A stretch of 64,000 nt of DNA from Isoetes taiwanensis (taxonomy: Eukaryota > Streptophyta > Lycopodiopsida > Isoetales > Isoetaceae), in the NCBI GenBank assembly GCA_021234155.1, contig JAJEKV010000075.1, positions 4,001,720 through 4,065,719 of the forward strand. The letters run 5' to 3'. This document shows, piece after piece, positions 22,890-33,749 of the stretch. A program made the translations under genes and the position numbers. The notes under the pieces were generated by a model, which saw nothing but the letters and a program-made list of their open reading frames with translations, did not search any database and was not told where the DNA came from. The number at the start of each line of letters is the position of its first letter. The stretch's first letter is position 1.

Positions 22890-23075
22890 TCCCTGATATT
22901 TTTCATATTCCAAGAAACAAAGCTCGAAACAGAGATATCATATTCCAAGAAACAGAGCTTGAAACAGAGATATCATATTCCAAGAAACAGAGCTCAAAAC
23001 AGAGCTCGAAACTGATATTTTTCATATTCCAAGAAACAGTCCAAAATTCCAAGAAACAGAGCTCGAAGTTGAGAT
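22890..23075. repeat. tandem array of about 38-bp units
   Basis: Four to five imperfect repeats built on CATATTCCAAGAAACAGAGC and TCGAAACAGAGATAT run through this segment, with some units shortened. No coding role seen. Confidence 0.8.
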
Positions 23076-24860
23076 ATCAGAAAGAACTGCCGCAGCCGCA
23101 TGTGCCATAAGTCATAAGCTTGCGTTCAAGAGACCTGGCCGCCATACCATAAGCTTGCTTTGCTCCAAGAAACTCGTCCATACCCATAAGCTAGCTCCGA
23201 GAACTCATCCATAGCACCAAGAAAGTCGTCCTAGCACTCTAGAAACCCTGTTATGTCAAAAATCAAAACAATAGAGGCAAGAATAGAAAGAAAGCATAAA
23301 AAATTGACTACTTGCCATAGAAACATGAAAAATCAGAGGCGTTGCACCTAGAAAGCTCCAAGAAACTCAAGAACAGTGTTATCAACTTAAAATGCTCAAA
23401 AAACCACGAAAAAGAGTGGCGCTCCACTTGAAAACTAAATCGCCAGAATGCCACAGCCAAGCCGCTCCAGAGGACGTAAGAAGTAGGCCGACCGCCCTAG
23501 CCAAGCTCTGTGGCGCCACGGCGACGCCATAGCTGAAGCTCCGCTGGAAGAGAGAGAGAATGAATGAACAGTAGCAGAAAGTGGCCCACCCGTATTTCCA
23601 CGTTACATCAATGTCCACGTGTCAAGGATTCCAGCCAGAAAATTGACCTCCGCGCATCCGCACGTCGGCCAATTTTCTAGGCCAGAATCCCCTCCACGCG
23701 GACATTCCTGTATACAAAAAGATGTTCCACATTGTAACATTGAAGGAGTTCAACCTTTTAAAAAACTATAAAAAATAGAAAATTCCCATCTTCATGGGCA
23801 TTCCATGTATTTGTACACATGAAGAGTGTGTGTCCATGAGTGTTGTTGGCGTAAGGCTTTTTTGTATCACTGCATTAACACCTACTTGTAAATTTGAGAA
23901 TGTATATCAAACTTACTTCATATTTAAACATTGTGTAATAGTAATAGTGCCCAGCATTGCTGGGCATATATTTGGCAATATAGGGTCAATGGGAGCTATG
24001 CACGCAGATCAAAATCCTCCCCACCACTATCTCATTTTGGGGATCTAGAAGCTCGGCATTGTCGGCGCATAAGTACCATTCTCTTATAAGCAGCCATGAA
24101 CTTGTAGACAAATGTACATTGTTGCATGTTTGAGTTTCATATATGAAAGTATAGCGCCGAATTTTAAGGTTGTTGTAGTTAAATGTATGCATAAATCAAT
24201 GGTTGCATTAGGTATAACTTTGAGTTATACACGTATTTTTGTATTTTATAGTTGATCTCAACGTCAATAATGTTGTGTTGTACTCATTTCAAATTTCTTA
24301 ATCTTGAGTTGCTAGTGGGCATTTTCTGTTATTGTGGTTGATCCAATTGTTAGTAATTTTGTGTTGTATTAACTCATTGAAACTCAAAGGTGTTTAACGT
24401 TGGGTTGCTAGTTGCAAAACAAAAGCCATAGAGGCAAGCCTGCAGCTGCATGCGGCTTTGCAAATCAGAAGAACCTGACACTGAATGCAAGATGATCCAT
24501 TGCTTCTTTAATCAGAAGTTTTCTCCTCCCGTTCCTACAATCACCATGTTGAAACGTGAATTGCCACATGTATTGCAAAAGGATTTCAGAGACAAACCCA
24601 TGTAATAAAAAGTGCATTATAGCAGCCCACATGCTTTTGTTGCTAGCAATTTCATTGTCATTTTTTATATCAGAAAGGGAAATATCCTGCTAGATAAGGA
24701 CATCCAAGTCACTGTAACTTAAGTTAGCATTAAGACTATATGCTCTGGAATTTGCATTCACAGATTGACCACAGGTGAAGGATTGATTATGGTATCTCAA
24801 TTAAGTTTGCTTGAGCAAGCCTTGGAACGTAGGCATTTAGAAAGTAGTTTTCCACATGAA
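23076..24860. other. no gene identified
   Basis: A minus-strand frame at 23382-23618 lies in a GC-richer patch but has no recognisable motif. The rest is AT-rich with only short frames. Confidence 0.35.
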
Positions 24861-24867
24861 ATTGCGT

Positions 24868-25265
24868 ATATATTCACACGGGGGGTTACTCTGGGCAACG
24901 AGAGCTATCGGATGGGCATATTTGCCCTTTATTCCAAGATCTGGACCGTACATAGCGATCCTCGTTTGTGGGGTATGCATGTAGAAGTTTTTGTATACTG
25001 TATATTAAGGTTTGTAAAATACTATAAGGTTTGAGAGAATGTACTTAATGGTGTTAATTTTGTACATGTATTATTATAAATATGTTTTTGGGGCTCTCGC
25101 TGCCCTACGTAACCCCCGTGTGAATATGCACCCAAACCAAAGGGGGTTTAAGGGGGATTTTAATTTAAATGTGTTAAATGCAATAGTTTGTGTTAATAAT
25201 GTTAATTGTAGTTGTGTGTTGATTGTTATATAAAAAAAAAAAATTGGCCCCTTCGGGCCCTAACT
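24868..25265. repeat. interspersed repeat family A, copy 3
   Basis: Left arm remnant ATATTCACACGGGGGGTTAC and CAACGAGAGCTATCGGAT; shared centre CCTCGTTTGTGGGGTATGCA; right arm GGGGCTCTCGCTGCCCTACG, GTGTGAATATGCACCCAAAC and AAAGGGGGTTTAAGGGGG. It ends in an 11-12 base A-run followed by TTGGCCCCTTCGGGCCCTAA. Block order is the same as at 4615-5125, but the outer left arm is missing. Confidence 0.75.
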
Positions 25266-26654
25266 AAAGCAAACATAGGTAAACTTTATGGGTTTAAACA
25301 TTAGTAATCATCAACACAAACAAATTATTTCCATTGCATACCAAGAGCCGCCCAAATATACGCAAACACACTATTATAAAATGGGCAAGTAGAATCAAAG
25401 GCAACTTCAGAATAACTACCAACGGATACAATAGTGTCATCAATGGAGCAAGAAGCTGTAAGAGTTTTGGAGTGCATGGTAATCATTAATTAAAAAGGGA
25501 GAAGATACACAATAGAGTCCAAGTATTTAAATGCAGCCAAACCAAATAACTACATTGTATGAACAATAACCATGTCCACTACACTCAATGTGATTAAATT
25601 AATGTTTCCACCTAATCGTAACAACTTACATTATGTTGTTCAACATCGAAAAAATCCTTTGTACTCTTGCATTGATGTCTATATGATTCTGTACACCAGA
25701 AGAACGCCATGCAAATAGGGAGAAGAACGCCATGCAAATAGGGAGAAGGAAAATATATTGAGCTTTACGTAAGAAAGCCCTTTCACTTCCACCAAATTCT
25801 ACTCAGACCCGAGATGTGTGCATAGGATCATTGTGTGCTTACAGTTCGGTGGGACCTTGAAGGGTTTTCACAAGCTCTTCAATCGCCTTTGCCATTGCAT
25901 GCATGGCCTCTGCATCATCCTCCATCAAAAAACAGTCTTTGTTTTTTTGTGACTTGGGGTTCCTTCTATACCTGTGTCAACACAAAAAAGGGTCACTACT
26001 TACTGTGTTGGTCAGTTCCGCTCATAATCCAAAAAAATCTTTTTTCATCCATTTCACCAAACAGAATCATCCTTTACTTTAATCTACCAGACAAAGGAAA
26101 AAGGAGAGGATCTTTGACCTGATTCCATATGGATGGCATCATGTCGCGACCAGTTCTTAGCTCTTGCCCCAAATTTGGATCAATGCCCAAATCCTCCAAA
26201 TCAACCTCACAATCTAAAATAGAACTTGGGTGATTCTGAGGGCTCACGCTTAGCCAAGAATCAAGCTCCTTGAATATATCCTTATCGAAACAAGAGGGCA
26301 GCTTCTTTTCCCTTCTATCTTCCTACTGCATTGGCCAAAAGGGCTCAACCCTGGGGAGGCGCCAAATCTCTAATTCGCCTATAATCGAAAACAAGGCTGA
26401 ACCATCTCTTTTTTACGAGCAACGGGTCTCTATCTACTTTTACGAGATCTCATAGACTCTGAGATAGATTTCCATTTATGGGTACTAGGCGCAGAGACAG
26501 AAGAAGAGGAAACGCCCTTCATGCTGGCGGATGGCATAGATGTGGGAGGTATGGCCACCTCCACGAACCCTAAAGTAACCTAAAATAACCCTAAAGTGAA
26601 TAAAAAGAAATAAAGGAATAAAAATAAAAAGGGGTAAGCCATTGGGGATATGGG
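25266..26654. other. no gene identified; one unassigned minus-strand open segment
   Basis: A 26-bp block (GAAGAACGCCATGCAAATAG plus GGA) is directly duplicated at about 25700-25750. On the minus strand a frame of about 75 codons without a usual start (about 26320 to 26100) includes FKELDSWLSVSPQNHPSS and DLEDLGIDPNLGQELRTG. It reads like protein rather than random sequence, but I do not recognise a family. Confidence 0.3.
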
Positions 26655-26805
26655 ATTTAGACCATAAAAATGCAGAGTGCACTCTAGATATACTGATTAG
26701 TATACTTCGCATAATACGCCCATGAAATCATATGAAAACCATGCCAAAAAGCGTATAAAATCACAAAAAAAACCCTCTGTTATAATGCTACATATTTGTA
26801 ACATG
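26655..26805 (+). repeat. interspersed repeat family B, copy 3
   Basis: Same block order as 3815-3955: GTGCACTCTAGATATACTGA, ATGAAATCATATGAAAACC, AAAAAGCGTATAAAATCAC, CCCTCTGTTATAATGCTACA. Differences from copy 1 are scattered, so the family is old. Confidence 0.6.
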
Positions 26806-26949
26806 AGCAATGTTTTCAATTATTGTTATGCAGGCATGAGCAGCAAAAATCTCCGGTGGTAGCGGTAATGATAAGGTCAATATACTACTTATTGTAAATG
26901 TTTGTTGACCTATTAACATCCCGAAGAATATGTATTTTTGCAAGTAGAG

Positions 26950-27400
26950 GGACATGGCAAGAAACTTCTTTTCCTCTTCAGGCATTTTGATTGCATTCCA
27001 AGCCCTTCAACCAGTGCATGACTCATTTTCAGGTTGCATGCCAACAAATTCTTCATCTTTCTTGGACCTTCTGGCTTCATTGAAACCTCAGATCAATATA
27101 CAGAACATGAGGCTTAATACCCTGGGCAATCCTCATAGACTCTTAAAGCATCTCCCATTCTTCCAAGTGTGCATTAGCCGCTTATCATAGTAGCGCACAA
27201 CACCACATTTCGCAATATTTTTTGAGAAGCCATTTCGAGGTAAAGACCTGCTACTTTTATTCTTCTTGATCTAACATAAACATTTGCTAGAATAGCGTAT
27301 ATCATTACATCAGGGTCTATGTCATCTTTCAGCATCTGTTTCAAGACCAGCAAGTCCGCTCATGCTTCCAAGCATAATCTAAGAAGGTGCATCATACACT
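26950..27400 (-). pseudogene. second PPR protein fragment
   Basis: The minus strand just right of 27190 encodes VLKQMLKDDIDPDVMIYAIL, ANVYVRSRRIKVAGLYLEMA and RNVVLCATMISG, then a stop. Further on in the same direction it encodes LGRMGDALRVYEDCPG. These fit the 35-residue PPR pattern (PD...Y..L...Y...R...A...EM). Frame changes and stops lie between the pieces. The start and any DYW/E tail are missing. It is not obviously derived from the same gene as the 5.4 kb fragment. Confidence 0.65.
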
Positions 27401-27901
27401 TATCATGGCTTGTGGGACCTCGGAGGTTTGATCCTAGAGGAATGGATCCCTGTGTAGTGCACGGTAATGGTGCAAAAACCCTGCTCCTTATATGGAATTT
27501 GAGGGTTTTTTCCACTGTCTTCCCAATTCTACAGGAAATTAGATGGGATTAGACTTCTTGGAATTGGCCGAATCAGAGGCGCAGGTAGGAGCTAAGGAGG
27601 AAGTAAAGCGAGTGCCGTTGCCATGAGGGACCTCCAACTCGACAATGGCTCTAAAACATAGTAAGGGTTATGCAGTTAACTGTGGGATCCTGAAGGACGG
27701 GATCTTTTTTGGTGATCCCATCCTCGCAGTGGACTATGGGATCCTCAAGGACGGGATCCAAACCAAAGTAAGTGTATTCTCATCTCTCTAGAAGTTTATA
27801 ACTATATACTACAGGTTGTGACTTTTGGCCTTACATTACATGTTGCCATAAGAGAAAATACATCACAAACTAGATTGTAAATAACCATCTCACTTTGGGA
27901 A

Positions 27902-28075
27902 TAGAATAGAAAAGAATAGAATAGAATAGAATAGAATAGAATAGAATAGAATAGAATGTATTTTTATCATCCACATGGACCAATTGGCCTAACGGACCTA
28001 AAAAAAGAGAGCGCAAGCGTATTACTGTCAGGATTAAAAAATCCTGCCCGACGGGTTTTTAAGGAAAACAACCTT
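27902..28075 (+). repeat. repeat family D, copy 2, with (AATAG)n microsatellite
   Basis: About eleven AATAG units (27902-27957) lead into TATTACTGTCAGGATTAAAA and CCTGCCCGACGGGTTTTTAA, matching the order at 6232-6345. Confidence 0.6.
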
Positions 28076-28269
28076 AGCAGTAATAAGTATGCTGGGAGAC
28101 TGTATAATCGTATAGGAAAATTTAATACTGCACCGGAGGACATAGCTGAGTCTGTATATCCATAACCTTATGAAGGTATGATTTCAACAAGCCCATGGAG
28201 GCCGTGTTCAACAACATATGCAACGGCTAGTCAGACATAACTAACTGAACATACTATGCCCGGATATGA

Positions 28270-30915
28270 TCGAATGTTGGGCAGGTCTAAAGGGCATGGC
28301 ATTCATCCTCAATGGTGCCCTGTTGGCAATACTGACAGATCATGTCCTCACGTGCCTCTCGAGTCCATCGCCCTATCTCAATGCGGAGGCCATGCGCACC
28401 CGTGTGAATCGAAGCTATCAGTCTGCGCTTCTTCATTGGCAAATTGGTGTGCAAGTAGTATTGTGGGCCTCTTGTGAGCCTGCTGATAGTGTGCCTTGCT
28501 GACATGCATCAGAGCATCTGCATCCCATAGCTTGCCAAGGAAGCATGCATCAAGGTACCACCTCAATGCATCGTGGTCCTTCTCAGTTTGTACTTGCACG
28601 CATCTGTGTTCCTGTACATTCCATGATGAGAACCATTGAGCTTGCTTGCCGTTCTGAGGTGCTGTGAACCCATTGCTATGACCAAGGCAAGATTGGGCAA
28701 CCGGGCATCACCCATACCAACTACCTTCTTGAAGTAAATGATATGACGGTCTAGTGCAGCCCTCTAAAGGGGTAGGAAACAAGTCTCCTAGAGCAGGATC
28801 TGACATGGAACTGTGGACTTTATTCCAAGTGCTCATGCTAAGAAGGCCTTCTGTACCTGGTCCATGTCATTCAAAATGGCGAGGGATATCATGGGACCCC
28901 ATATCTCCATCGCATGCAGGAGAACTGGCTCGACCAAGGCCCTGAACAAGTGTGACTGGTGACCCCAAGCATACAGCTTTGCCTTGTGGCTGTTGTTCTA
29001 CATTGCATATAATGCTTTTCACCCTGTTGTGACACACAACCTTATGGAAGCATCCCAGTGTATGGTAATAGGAAACTCAATACCCAAATATTTATAGGTC
29101 GGAGCCGCCTCCACATTTTGTCCCTGGTAAGTGAAAAAGGGAGGCTTTGGCTGATGGGAGGATGAAACAAATAGCACTCTAGTTTTGGCCAAGTTAACTC
29201 ATATGCCAGTGAACTCGTAGAAAGTGTCTAGAGCATCTAGGTGACACTGCATATCTTCTGAAGTGTAGGTCAAGAGGTCCACATCGTCAACGTATATGAG
29301 TTGTCGAATTATGTGGTGCATGAGTTGCCTCCCCCCCTCCCCCTCCCCCCCCCGGCTCTCCGTGCTCAGCAAGCCAATTTTCTAACTGATCAATATAAAT
29401 GCTAAAGAGCATTAGAGAGAGGGGCAACCTTGGTGCACCCCAATCTACTGACCACAAGCTGTCCTGATGGTATGAGACGGCCTGAGCATGCCTCATATAA
29501 CCTGTATATTGCATTTTGGAAGTCCACAAGGGTCCCTAGCTGCCTCATTCTATCCCCAATCAGTGCTTGCAGGGTGAAAATATGGTCAATGGTGGAATGT
29601 TTGGGCCGGAAGCCTGTCTGTGCTAGAGCGCGCATCTTTGCGTCTTCTGTCCATGTCGTCAGCCACTGCTCAAGGATGCTGGCCAACAATCTAGCAGAGA
29701 AGGAGCTGACCATGATTGTGTGATAGTTGGCTGGGCAATGAGGGTCATCTGCCTTGTGTATGGGAACAACTCTACTAGTGGTCCACTACAGGGGTGGAAG
29801 CCTTCTTCCAATGCTCTATTGAATAATGCCATGAGGACAGGCACCATCGGAGGCCCAGCCCATTTGAGAAGCTCTACCTGCATGCCATCCAAATCTGTTG
29901 CCTTCCCATTAGCGAGTCATTATAAGCCCATTATAACATCTCCTTCTGTAATGACCAGTGCTAGGCCCATCTGAGCAGTACTGCAGCCCAACTCCCAATG
30001 GATCATAAAGCCACTGCAAGTATTGCACCCATTGCTCTAGGTCATATTCCCCGCAGGTTGTCCAGGATTGCTCAATACCTTTCTCCAGAATGTCCTCGGG
30101 TGACGATCCGGGAGATGGAACATCTGTTGCTGGTGTTCTGCGAGGTATCTAGCTTTCTTGGCCTTGAGGACGGGGCGGTATTGGCTGATGACATGTGGAT
30201 CAAGGTGGGCTCAGTGACTTGTTGGAGCCAGCATTTGAACTCCCTATATTCATCATCAAACCATCGGTTGCAGGGGAAGGTGGTACTCCCGAGGGTCTCT
30301 GTAAGCGACCTCTTCCAAAGCATCTGTCAGCAGCCGTTAGAAGCGAGTCAACTGAGCAGCCTGCGGCTGCAGTGTAGGAGGCTGCAGTATCCCCTCCGGG
30401 CCATGCTTAACTATCCAGGCATGGGTCTCTACATGATTGTAGTCCAGGCGCAGCTGGGGCACACATGTATTGAGGTAATGGACGCGCATGCAACCTGCCA
30501 ATCTACATGCAAGAAAAGGGGCTGGTGGCTTGAGTCTACTTCCTCGTCCCGACCGTATATTCCAATGCCAAAATGGGTAATCAGATGCAGATCCTGTTCC
30601 TCCGCCAGTATATAATTCACAACACTGGTGCCTACAAGTGCAATGGCTGGAGGACTGCCATTGTGCCAGTCTATTGTAAAGATCAAGTCAAAGATGCTAT
30701 ATAGCAACATCAACTGCATGTCATAGAGTGTAACATGGTTCACATTTGATATCCTTGGACAAAGTACTTCCGCGAAGTTCAACTGCTTTGCCAAGGGTTC
30801 AAATTTTGGGACCTGCTCGGTCCTCGTGCTTGCATTAAGGTCTCCAAGCAACATGACTTTGCTCAATTGTTTGTGCAGCTGTATGTCATCATATAGATAG
30901 ACATAGTGCTCCAAT
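28270..30915 (-). mobile_element. LINE (non-LTR retrotransposon) remnant 1
   Basis: Minus-strand pieces appear in the order of a LINE ORF2. The endonuclease end (about 30914-30429) includes SKVMLLGDLNASTRTEQVPK. The RT start (about 29890-29400) includes MDGMQVELLKWAGPPMVPVL, LAQTGFRPKHSTIDHIFTLQ and GTLVDFQNA. IYIDQLENWLAEHGEPG follows near 29400. A C-terminal zinc-knuckle block (about 28505-28287) includes LRIEIGRWTREARED and CQYCQQGTIEDECHAL. The CxxC...EDE.H ending is typical of a plant LINE group and is shared with the element at 51-54 kb. Frames change several times and YxDD was not located. Dead copy. Confidence 0.8.
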
Positions 30916-31200
30916 CTAAGGGTGCTTTTTTTTTTTACCTATTCAATTTCTCGATGCTCCATGACTGGCTCAGCATCTTTTTTCGGCATTTTCTCATAAC
31001 GTGAAGGACGCCCTTCGTTCTTTTGCAGGGTCTACAGGCCTACGCGCAAAAAAATTTCACGTGCAGAATTGATTGCGACATGGGGTGCTAGGGATTCGAA
31101 ATGATGTTTGAAATAATTTTGAAACTTCATTGCTTGATTTTAAGTGTTGTTGGAAAGCTGGGTTTCATTCTGCAACAGTCAAGAACTCCCGCAACGAGCT

Positions 31201-32028
31201 ATGGCGATCAATTCTGGCGAGGTAAATTTGCTTCAAGAACTCATGCTTTTTATTTTTGCTACTCAAATTCAACTAAAAAAAGTCTATTTTATGTTTACAG
31301 GAACTGCTTTTTGCAAGAACCGAGTATGAATTTTACATAAACAAAGGTTTGTGTAATAACGGGAAGAAATTGAAGGAATTGAAGGCCAAAGATGTTTCTG
31401 ACCAGATTTCTTGATGTTTGATGCGACTCTTCATAAAGAAAAGATCAATTTGAAATTTATTCGGCCCCAATCTGCCACTCTTTTGCTTGACCTATTGGAA
31501 AGGATTTATCAAAAAACTAAGCCTACCAATAACGACTTTAGGGTCACATTTGCTCGAGCCTTTACTTGGAGTAGTACCCAATGAGCTCTGGGAAATCTTG
31601 AACAGTTCAAAGTGAATTGGGCTAGTTTTGTTGCAGAGAAGCTTTTCGAACATCTGAATGCCAGATTTCTAAGGGGAACAACAGCAGTTACTGCTTGAAT
31701 AGCAATGCCATATTGGATCACTTGAGTAAACTTGCAGAGAAGATAGAGATAAAGGACAAGCTATTATCAAAATATCTTGATTAAGGAAAGAAGGTGTTGT
31801 TGCTAGGGCAAACATAGCTTGTAAAGCTATATACGAGAATATCCAATTCAAACTAAAGGCTAGAGAAGACCTTGATCGTGATTTTCTAGAGGAGGTTAGT
31901 GCTATTGCAAAAATAAAGAATGATGAAGAATTTATGCGAGAACTCTTGGAAGCAACCATTCAGTAGATAGATTCTAAAGGGAAAGAGGTGATTCATGTTG
32001 AGATTTGTAAGCTGAAGGATGAAATAGC
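31201..32028 (+). pseudogene. multi-exon gene of unknown function, 5' part (split by an LTR element)
   Basis: Start ATG 31201 begins MAINSGE. A GTAAAT donor at 31222 and a TTTACAG acceptor ending at 31300 join it in frame to ELLFARTEYEFYINKGLCNN. Further recognisable stretches are INLKFIRPQSATLLLDLLER, IYQKTKPTNNDFRV, NAILDHLSKLAEKIEIKDKL and AREDLDRDFLEEVSAIAKIK, in shifting frames. The last, HVEICKLKDEIA, runs into the target duplication of the LTR element at 32024-32028. The same frame resumes at 44032. At least three frame changes or stops lie in this half, so the gene is dead apart from the insertion. I do not recognise the family. Charged, helical segments suggest a soluble coiled-coil-rich protein. 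Confidence 0.6.
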
Positions 32029-33597
32029 TGTTAGTCCTGTGCCTCCTGGTTCAGGACTATTCATGCATACGACGGACCAGGTCAAGCTCAAGGATCCACA
32101 GTCAGCCACGGGTCAGCCATCAAAGGCTCAGTAGAAGACCAAGCAGCAGACCACACAGTCAAAGCCTGCGTCCGTCAACAAGAGGCGCCGCTCAGACAAG
32201 TGACGGCCCGTCAACGCCCGCGTCAGCGTCAGCGTGATTCTAGGCACTTCAAGAGGCACCGCCAATATTCCTGCAAATCAGGCCTCCTTCCAGGAGTCGG
32301 CACCGAGATCAGTCAGAGTGTCTATATTGGGCCAAAGGCCATTGTACTATATATGAGTAGAGCTAGCACATGAGTTTTTAGATGAGTTTTGAGTCTTGTC
32401 TCTCTTCAGTCTTCTCTCGATTGCGAGAGCTCATGTATGTTCATCATTGATATCAAGGAAGCTTATCATTTTCCTTTCATTGTTCTCTTTTGTTCTATTT
32501 TCTTCTTCTTGTTCTTTTCTTGCAAATCCCGCGTGACATAGTCAAGGGGGAGTCACTTAGAAGAACCCCGCAAACCACGTGCGTAAACATGAAGGGGTTA
32601 CTTTTGTGGGTTCTTAGTATGTATACCTACGGTACAATGTACCTTTTTTTTTTGAATTCTTCGTACACTAACGGAGAGGGGTGCTTCGTGGCGGGGAACC
32701 GAACATGGTATGATACAGAGAGGGCTAAGTGATTCGGCAGCCTATTCGTAGGGGGTCAGATTGCAACACTAAGATTATTGGTAATGTTTTTTTCCTTGGA
32801 TGGGATTACAAATTTGAAAACGATTTGGCTTCCTCTTGAGATTTTTTTCATCTTGTTTGGAGGATGGGTCACGAATGCTGAAACAAATAGATATAGTTTA
32901 GAAAGAGAAGATAAAGTGCTTTTTGATATCTTTGTGGCCAATCAAATAAAAGGTTTGTTTTTATATTTATTTTAATAGTTTCTTTAATTTTTAATATATT
33001 GATTAACTTGGTGTGTGTTTTTATTTTTGCAGGTGACAAAGGGAAGAACAAGGTTGCTTAGTCTTTGGCCATGTATAAACAGCCTTGGATTATGCCATGT
33101 TGTGTGCATGTTATTTATTGCTTCATGCTACAGATGTCATGATTTTCTTGGGTTGTATGATTACTGAAGCTTAATGTTTTGAGATGTGAAGGAGAATGCG
33201 AGACTCATATGAGCAAACATTATCAAACATGATACTTCAATTCAGTTTCAACATCAATCTTCTAGTAACTATATATACTTAAAGAAAGTTACGTATACAT
33301 ATTGGGGGTATATGTAATGTTCACAGAAGGTCGTATACGAGGGGTTTTTTAATTGATAAATGATGTATAAAATTGGGAGGGGGTATATGCATGCAAAATT
33401 TGAAAATCGTATGGTAGGGGTTTTTTATTAAAAAAGTGTCGTATATAGGGGTTTTTTTACAACCCTACGTACGCAGGTGGCATATCCCCCATAGGATAGG
33501 TGCACCCCCCGGGGACATAGTCCCCCGGATTCTCCTGTCAGATCCAAGGGTCCTCACAGAGGGCTGTCTTGCGAGAGTTCGAACCCGACCCCAAACA
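32029..33597 (+). repeat. 5' LTR, interrupted by a nested element
   Basis: The first 515 bp (to 32543) and last 84 bp (33514-33597, counting the duplicated site once) align to the 3' LTR at 43442-44026. Between them sits the 970-bp insertion. The LTR contains a TATATATGAG-type TATA region and a pyrimidine-rich stretch. What follows at 33598 (ACATGCGCCCGGCTGGGG) is where a primer-binding site is expected. It has slight resemblance to a tRNA-Asp site, but I am not sure. Confidence 0.85.
32544..33513 (+). mobile_element. Pack-MULE-like element (MITE family C, copy 2), 970 bp, nested in the LTR
   Basis: GACATAGTC is duplicated exactly at 32535-32543 and 33514-33522, a 9-bp Mutator-type target duplication. 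Ends AAGGGGGAGTCAC and (reverse-complemented) CCCGGGGGGTGCACC match the family terminus. Inside, a plus-strand frame reads IATLRLLVMFFSLDGITN, then FGGWVTNAETNRYSLERED and LFDIFVANQIK. It ends at an AAAAG/GTTTGT donor (about 32951), and a TTTGCAG acceptor joins it in frame to GDKGKNKVA and a stop (about 33034-33061). An intron-bearing host gene fragment inside a MULE is the hallmark of Pack-MULE capture. The donor gene is not recognised. Confidence 0.75.
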
Positions 33598-33749
33598 ACA
33601 TGCGCCCGGCTGGGGTGCGATTCGATTTTCCTTTCTTACTTATGCGCCATATGCGTCCAAAACTTCACGCCCGGAAGAACTCCTTTCCCGAGACGGCGTC
33701 TCGCTTGGAAGCCATCATCCGAAGGAAGCTGTTGCGTGACATGTATGGA

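Noticed and set aside
22890-23075. CRISPR-like spaced repeats
   Set aside because: Units are contiguous and degenerate without unique spacers, and the window is eukaryotic.
25230-25265. Helitron 3' terminus (hairpin followed by CTAA)
   Set aside because: Hairpin and CTAA are present, but spacing differs from Helitrons, no TC start was found and the family has long inverted arms.
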